Source of the DNA: Magnolia sinica | Taxonomy: Eukaryota > Streptophyta > Magnoliopsida > Magnoliales > Magnoliaceae | Length of the DNA: 64,000 bases | Direction of reading: 5' to 3' | Assembly: GCF_029962835.1 (NCBI RefSeq) | Contig: NC_080577.1 | Coordinates: 558,001 to 622,000, forward strand | In this document: positions 59,301 to 64,000 of the stretch, one piece after another | How positions within the stretch are numbered: the first letter of the stretch is position 1 | Layout: every line of letters starts with the position of its first letter | Position numbers and translations under genes: made by a program | Notes under the pieces: model-generated | Databases searched by the model: none | Told to the model about the DNA's origin: nothing | The model's input: only the letters and a program-made list of their open reading frames with translations

Positions 59301-62300
59301 ACGCAGGTGGGGCCCACTGGGATGTTTGTGAGAAATTCTCACCGTCCATCCTTTTTGTGAGTTCATTTTAGGACATGAGGCCAAAGATGGACCATATCCA
59401 ATCCTTAAGTGGGCCGAAAATGTGATAATTAAAGGTCCACAGTTGAAATATTCGTGGGGCCACAGAAGTTTTGAATCATGCTAATATTTGTGTTTTCAAT
59501 TCATCCCAGTAGGAATGACGTTATTAACAGTATGGATAGCATGTAAACATCATTGTTGAACCAGGGAGGTTTCAACGGTAGGAATTTCCCTAAATACATT
59601 TTCCTTTAGTACAGTCCACTTGAGTCTTGGATCCTGTTCAATTTTAGTCTAATCTCCTAAAATTAGCTCACAAAACGGATGGACGGAGTGGATTCTTGAC
59701 AAACATTATGGTGGGTCCCACCTAAGTTCCCAGCGACAGGAACTACCTGCGAAAGGCTTTCACAAGAAATTCGCGTCCGCTCTTCTTAGCACGACACGTA
59801 TCTACATTGGATACTCCCCTGCCACCAGCCCGATGGGTGGTGGTCCCCATGATGTATGTGTTTCATCCATTCCGTTCATCCATTTTTACATATCATTTTA
59901 TGTCTCTATCCCAAAAATAAGAGGGATATAAATCTCAGGTTGACCACACCACAGGAAAACAATAGTGACTGGATATCCACCATTAGAATCCTCCTAGGGC
60001 CCACTGTATTGTTTATTTGACATCCAATATGTTGATTAGGTCATACATGCCCAGATGAAGTGAAAAAACAAAAATCAACTTGATCCAAAACTTTTATGGC
60101 CCCAAAAGGTTTTCAATGGACAAAGCTCATTCAACACTGTTTCCTGTAATGTGGTCCACTTGAGATTGGGATATACCTCATTTTTTGTCTCAAACTATAA
60201 AATGATCTGAAAAAATATATGGACAGCATGGATGAAACACATACATCATGGTGGAGCCCACAGAGCACTGACCATCAGCGGCTGGTGGCAGCGGGAGTAG
60301 CCAATCCGTTTTCCGTGTGATACACCAGCCCATGGATTCCGTGGGAAAGCCTTTCGTAGGAAGTTCCTGCGTTGGAAGCCTATATGGGGCCTACCCTGAC
60401 TTTTGTGAGAAATCTACCTTGCGTTGACGCTCATTGAGCTCTAAGTTGTACGAATGGTTTTAAGGAGATCAAAGAGACATAGTTATTGCATGCATGACAC
60501 TACACAACTACATCAGAAAAGAATCCATCTCTGATCTACTCTTCCAACAATACAATGATGAAAATGTTCTTTCGGAGATGAATATCGAATCAGAGAATGA
60601 TATGCCTGAAGTAGAAGGACTATATTGAAACTTTGAACAAACTATTATGTCCAATATGCGAGAAGAAATTGCCGCCACACTTATACATGCAAATCATTAA
60701 TTTTTGTCTGTTTTTATGAATAATGATATTTTAATTTTCTATTAAGTACTTTATAGTTTATTTGAATTAAATAGAATAATTTTATTTTCATTTAATAAAA
60801 AATAATTTCTTTATAATGTAAAGCATTTCCAAACAGGAGATAGATAGGGGCAAATGTGTCAAATTAACATATTTCAGACATTTCAGATGTTTGTTAACAA
60901 ACAGATTGTTTCAAATTCAGTACTTAATTTTCAGACTTCAGCCATAATTACCAAACAAGTTTTTTGACTTCAGATTTCAGATTCGGTCTTTAGATTTCAA
61001 ATTTAACAAACGGGGCCTTAATCCAACAGCATAACACGCCATTGGGAGAAGAGCATATCACTTAACAGGGCAAGAAGCAGGCAAGAAAAATAGAAACCAT
61101 GAGTCCTAGAAGAAACTATGGATGTCTTACCTGCTGAGGTGATACAGGCTTAATTTTCTGTTGCTGCTTTTCATCTGTGTGGTGTAAGCTGGTACACTTC
61201 ATATTGCTGAGCCAAATTATTGATTTGCAACAGCAACAATATCCCCTATTTGATGTAGATCTCCATGATGACTTGCCTGAAGAAGCGGATACATCCCAGC
61301 ATGATAATAAATATAAAGGTTAGTGCACTATTAAATTGGCTAGGGAGACCAAAAATTTTTAAAAAAAAATCACTGAGCATGGGATTACTTTAAGCCTTTT
61401 CAAGAGAATAAATCCAAATTGCACCAATCACAGATAAGAAGTAATAGTAATAATAACCGAAAGAAAATAAAGCAAGAAAGAGAAAGGAGAATAGAAAAGG
61501 CAACATGATGCCCAGCAAAAGTGGAAAGAAGGGCTAAACACAGCTTTCTAGAAAAGAAGAAGAAGACGAGGGGCAGGCACTTAGTCATGATCATTTTTTG
61601 CTTTTCATCTGTGGGGTTGACAAGTAGAGGAATGAACCCCACCCAATGATGATCTTATAGGGTGGTCCTTAAGAAGCATACCTATATATGTTCTTTTAAA
61701 AGTCTCTCTCCAGTCAAGATGCATTACTGGATCCATGTCTTCTTTCTTTTGATACTGGTCTTCACTCAGTTTACCAATCTGCTCCTCATTCTCACAACAT
61801 ATATCGGATTTGCCAAAAAAGAGAGCATATTGTGACTGCCAAAGCTTGTTATCACTCGCCGCCGAATTCCATGACCTTTTCAGAGAACAACGAACTAGTT
61901 AATAATCAACAGAAGAAAATGTGCATAGTCATAAAATATATGACAGTGGATAGTTTGGACATGGATGAGTGTGTTGTCACCATAGACGAGGAATAATACA
62001 CGAGTATCATAGAAAGCCTGATAACATGACATGGTTCATGGTAATTTTGAAAGATACATGATGCAGGACAATTAACCACTTACTCTAAAAGCTCGAACTA
62101 ATAGAGAGTGGCGAATCAATCCCTTTATCTCATAGCCCAGGCCCCACATTGCATGGGTTAAGACCTTGGCCGAACCTCCTTGTGGGCCCTACTTCACATA
62201 GGTTTCGCTTCACACAGGCCACCCACCCCGAGTGTGTCCCCACATCCCACAGGCTACCCCACTCGAGCCTGGTGTGAAAATGCCCCTGCATTAATCACCC

Positions 62301-63897
62301 CCGGTGAGGAGTCTTGAACACGAGAGAAAATAGCCCCACATTAATCACCCCCGATGAGGAGTCTCGAACACGAGACTTCCCACTCTGATACCACTTTGAT
62401 GCAGGACAATTAACCACTTGCTCTAAAAGCTTGAATTGATAGAGAGTGGTGAATCAATTCCTTTATCTCATAACCTAGGCCCCACATCGCATGGGTTAGG
62501 ACCTTGGCCGAATCTCATCGTGGGCCCCACTTCACATGGGTTCCGCTTCACTCGGGCCACCTACCCTGAGTGTGTCCTCATATCCCATAGGCTACCCTAC
62601 TCGAGCCAGGTGTGAAAATGCCCCTGCATTAATCACTCCCGGTGAGGAGTCTTAAACACGAGATTTTCTGCTCTGATATAACTTTAATGCAGGATAATTA
62701 ATCACTTGCTCTAAAAGCTTGAACTGATAAAGAGTTGCGAATCAATCCTTTTATCTCATAACCCAGGCCCCACATCGCATGTGTTAGGACCTCGGCCGAA
62801 TCTTCTCGTGGGCCTCACTTCACATGGGTTCCGTTTCACACGGGCTACCCACATTGAGTGTGTCCCCGCATCCCACAGGCTACCCCACTCAAGTCTGGTG
62901 TGAAAATGCCCCAGCATTAGTATGTTGTTAGTATTATTATTATTATTATTTATCATTATTTACTCATCAATTCATAGCAACACAATTTGTAGAATTTTTC
63001 TAAAAATTCTCTTGTTGCATAAGATGAAAGGAATACCAGCACACTAATCCAACAGCAACCAAAGTACGCATATCGAGAAAACTGAAGATATGAGCAAGAA
63101 CATCTTGGGGCAGCTGCTCTGAACCTGAAAGGTGAAAGAGATAAAACACTGTGTTAGTAATAACAGTAAGTACATTCTGCCAGAGGAAGAACCAAGCCAG
63201 ATGAAACATCTCCCTCGAAACATATTCCCAAGGAAAACTGAATAAGCAGGCAGCTAAAAGTGTACAAAAGAAGGAAAATGCTCCAGCTTGAATCCCTGGA
63301 AAGGACCCAACTCCTGATCCCTAATGAGCAGGCAACTGAGAGCCTTTGAGATGAGGATAAAAAGGAAGGGGATAGGGGATCACCTTGCCTAAGGCCCCAG
63401 GAGGCTTTAAAGAAACCAAAAACTTCATAGAGGAGACACAAGATTTAATCCAGGCACTCCTTTTAACTCCAAAACTCATACGAGCAACTTCAATGCTTAA
63501 AAGTGTCAATTCCTCAAACGTATTACTTGATGAAGTAATTTCTTATTGTCACTATCGGATTGACATGATTGAAAATATGATATACAGTTAATGCAACAGT
63601 GATGATATGATCAGATGCTTATTTCATGGAGAACAACTGCTGTGTCATTCAAGATATCCAATGTTGTAGGCAACAATAATCATATGCAGAAGCCTTAATG
63701 GATGTAATCCAAGATATTCTTATCTAGAAAGCATACTATTACCTCCTTCAGCTTGTTGGGTTTTCAAATGTCTCTTCTGAGCAACTACAGCATGCTTGAA
63801 CTCTGTAACAGCCAACCCCCTTTTCTGTTTAGGCAATGCGACTTCAGCTGCTTGGAGAAGGAGGTTAGCAGCTGAAACTCCACGGCTTGTATGCACA
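56393..63897 (-). CDS. F-box protein with a Cys-rich segment, 5' end outside the window
   Basis: Minus-strand exons: 63897(?)-63743, 63124-63037, 61875-61682, 61276-61131 and 56575-56393 (stop TGA). All visible junctions are GT-AG and phases agree. The pieces read HTSRGVSAANLLLQAAEVAL then EFKHAVVAQKRHLKTQQ. The F-box follows as LPQDVLAHIFSFLDMRTLVA then VGLVCWSWNSAASDNKLWQ, then QYALFFG, MHLDWRETFKRTYIGK, the cysteine-rich RGYCCCCKSIIWLSNMKC, and a Ser/Asp-rich tail (TASSSDSDSDSDRASF) ending RLPKLWAYPRHIGSY...NIKKPLI. The F-box binds SKP1 in SCF ubiquitin ligases; here the substrate is unknown. The Cys-rich part may bind zinc (inference). The first exon's acceptor at 63898-63900 is a guess and a start codon was not found, so upstream exons are probably beyond 64000. 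Introns 1, 2 and 4 carry a LINE scrap, a TRIM array and a Harbinger element. Confidence 0.85.
58230..58642. mobile_element. Palindromic MITE nested in Harbinger element
   Basis: The left end GCCCCACCATGATTTATGTG and the right end ATACTTACATCATGGTGGGC then CCC mirror each other. Core: CGGATCAAGCTGATATTTGTG. Confidence 0.72.
58763..59187. mobile_element. Palindromic MITE nested in Harbinger element
   Basis: It runs from GTAGGTCCCATCATAACGTAT to ATAATAAATACATTATCGTAGG then GCCCAT. Core: CCGATCAATATGAAATTTG and GGTGTGGTCCATTTGAG. Confidence 0.68.
59242..59787. mobile_element. Mutator-type MITE with GGACGCGG ends, second copy
   Basis: Element 59251-59778. The left end GGACGCGGATTTCCTGCGAA and the reverse complement of the right end, GGACGCGAATTTCTTGTGAA, continue through AGCCTTTCGC, GTTCCTGT and GGTGGG(G/A)CCCAC. 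The flanks GCTTGTCTT and GCTCTTCTT (9 bp, 7 matching) fit a decayed Mutator target duplication. Same family as 11915-12454. Confidence 0.78.
59809..60302. mobile_element. Palindromic MITE with GGATACTCCCCTGCCACCAGCC-type ends
   Basis: The left end GGATACTCCCCTGCCACCAG and the reverse complement of the right end, GGCTACTCCCGCTGCCACCAG, give it a different terminal repeat from the GGACGCGG elements. The interior (GGTCCCCATGATGTATGTG ... TACATCATGGTGGAGCCCAC) is again the shared palindromic core. Confidence 0.65.
60330..60420. mobile_element. Fragment of a GGACGCGG-family MITE
   Basis: GGATTCCGTGGGAAAGCCTTTCGTAGGAAGTTCC then GGGGCC...TTTTGTGAGAAATCTACC matches the left ~100 bases of the 59251 element. 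The rest is missing. Confidence 0.55.
60470..60690 (+). pseudogene. Harbinger transposase C-terminal remnant
   Basis: The translation gives IVIACMTLHNYIRKESISDL then LFQQYNDENV...SENDMPEVEGLY. After a stop it continues NFEQTIMSNMREEIAATL. The HNYIRK motif and the acidic stretch before a final REEIA-type helix are typical of the end of plant DDE_Tnp_4 transposases. The catalytic part is absent, presumably lost or displaced by the nested MITEs. Confidence 0.72.
62062..62916 (-). mobile_element. TRIM-type fossil: three 229-bp LTRs in tandem, in F-box intron 2
   Basis: Three direct repeats of exactly 229 bp lie at 62062-62290, 62400-62628 and 62688-62916. Each starts TGCAGGA(C/T)AATTAA and ends GTGTGAAAATGCCCC(T/A)GCA, the TG...CA rule. 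The spacers (109 and 59 bp) each carry, on the minus strand, a TGGTATCAGAG-like tRNA-Met primer site (plus-strand CTCTGATACCACTTT near 62384, a diverged one near 62671) next to the following LTR. No coding sequence is present, as expected for terminal-repeat retrotransposons in miniature. A multi-LTR string suggests recombination between copies. No matching flanking duplication was found. Confidence 0.8.
62931..62956. repeat. (ATT)n microsatellite
   Basis: Short ATT tract immediately right of the TRIM array, within F-box intron 2. Confidence 0.85.
63290..63510 (-). mobile_element. LINE reverse-transcriptase fragment in F-box intron 1
   Basis: On the minus strand, pieces read VARMSFGVKRSAWIKSCVSS then MKFLVSLK and, in another frame, FFKASWGLRQGDPLSP. 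GLRQGDPLSP is the conserved motif before the catalytic loop of plant non-LTR retrotransposon reverse transcriptases. Only about 70 codons remain, split over frames by small length changes. It lies inside the intron 63125-63742, in the same direction as the host gene. Confidence 0.8.
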
Positions 63898-64000
63898 CTG
63901 TATTGTTTCAGCAACCATTTCCAAAGTCAGAAACCATATTCTTCGACATGCAGCATAGTTAATCTACTAAACACTACAAATCCTTTTTGAAACCTACATC

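Larger units (their letters stand above)
57924..61020. mobile_element. Second PIF/Harbinger element, 3.1 kb, inside F-box intron 4, packed with nested MITEs
   Basis: Element 57927-61017. The left end GGGCGTGTTTGTTAACGCTG and the reverse complement of the right end, GGCCCCGTTTGTTAAATTTG, form an imperfect inverted repeat. TTA duplications flank it (57924-57926 and 61018-61020). The only coding relic is at 60470-60690 (plus strand), a Harbinger transposase C-terminus. Between about 58230 and 60420 at least four other MITEs are inserted end to end, so the original element was much shorter than it now appears. It lies wholly within the intron 56576-61130. Confidence 0.78.

Overview
This window is nuclear DNA from a flowering plant. 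It shows spliced plant-type genes (RING-H2 ATL, PLS-class PPR, GH5 cellulase with a lectin tail, reticulon-B, F-box), long AT-rich intergenic DNA, and many plant transposons. The density of one palindromic MITE-like repeat, with GTGGGCCCCACC-type ends and a GTGGTCCAC core, reminds me of magnoliid or other early-diverging angiosperm genomes. That is a weak inference; nothing here identifies the species.

Layout. 0-3.2 kb: left-truncated fossil Ty1/copia element on the minus strand. 3.2-10.1 kb: gene-poor, with a SINE and a local tandem repeat. 10.1-10.7 kb: intronless ATL E3-ligase gene (-). 10.7-14.9 kb: palindromic MITEs, including one bounded by near-identical 9-bp duplications (Mutator type). 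15.0-17.1 kb: intronless PPR gene (-). 17.1-18.7 kb: microsatellites and a SINE. 18.7-21.9 kb: three-exon secreted GH5 gene with a ricin-B-like C-terminus and an apparent GC-AG second intron (-). 22.0-26.4 kb: a solo LTR and a MITE cluster. 26.4-28.7 kb: a fold-back element with two 472-bp arms around 23-bp minisatellite arrays. 28.7-38.2 kb: a 403-bp Tourist-like MITE abutting a 9.1-kb PIF/Harbinger transposon. The transposon holds remnants of transposase, its Myb/SANT partner, and an unexpected RNase H1 N-terminal (hybrid-binding) domain.

39.2-40.7 kb: five-exon reticulon-like gene (+). 41.6-45.8 kb: young, reduced LTR element of Ty3/gypsy type with perfect 5-bp target duplications. 47.0-49.3 kb: two small Harbinger-type MITEs and a tandem duplication. 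49.3-53.6 kb: simple repeats and a SINE. 53.6-55.7 kb: decayed LRR receptor-like protein pseudogene (+). 56.4 kb to the right edge: F-box gene (-), 5' end outside the window. Its introns hold a LINE scrap, a three-LTR TRIM array and a 3.1-kb Harbinger element that itself carries at least four nested MITEs.

The host genes show no operon-like or pathway linkage and are independent housekeeping or regulatory loci. The dominant theme is transposon layering. Splice sites were placed by hand from reading frame and GT/AG (or GC/AG) rules, and no database search was possible.
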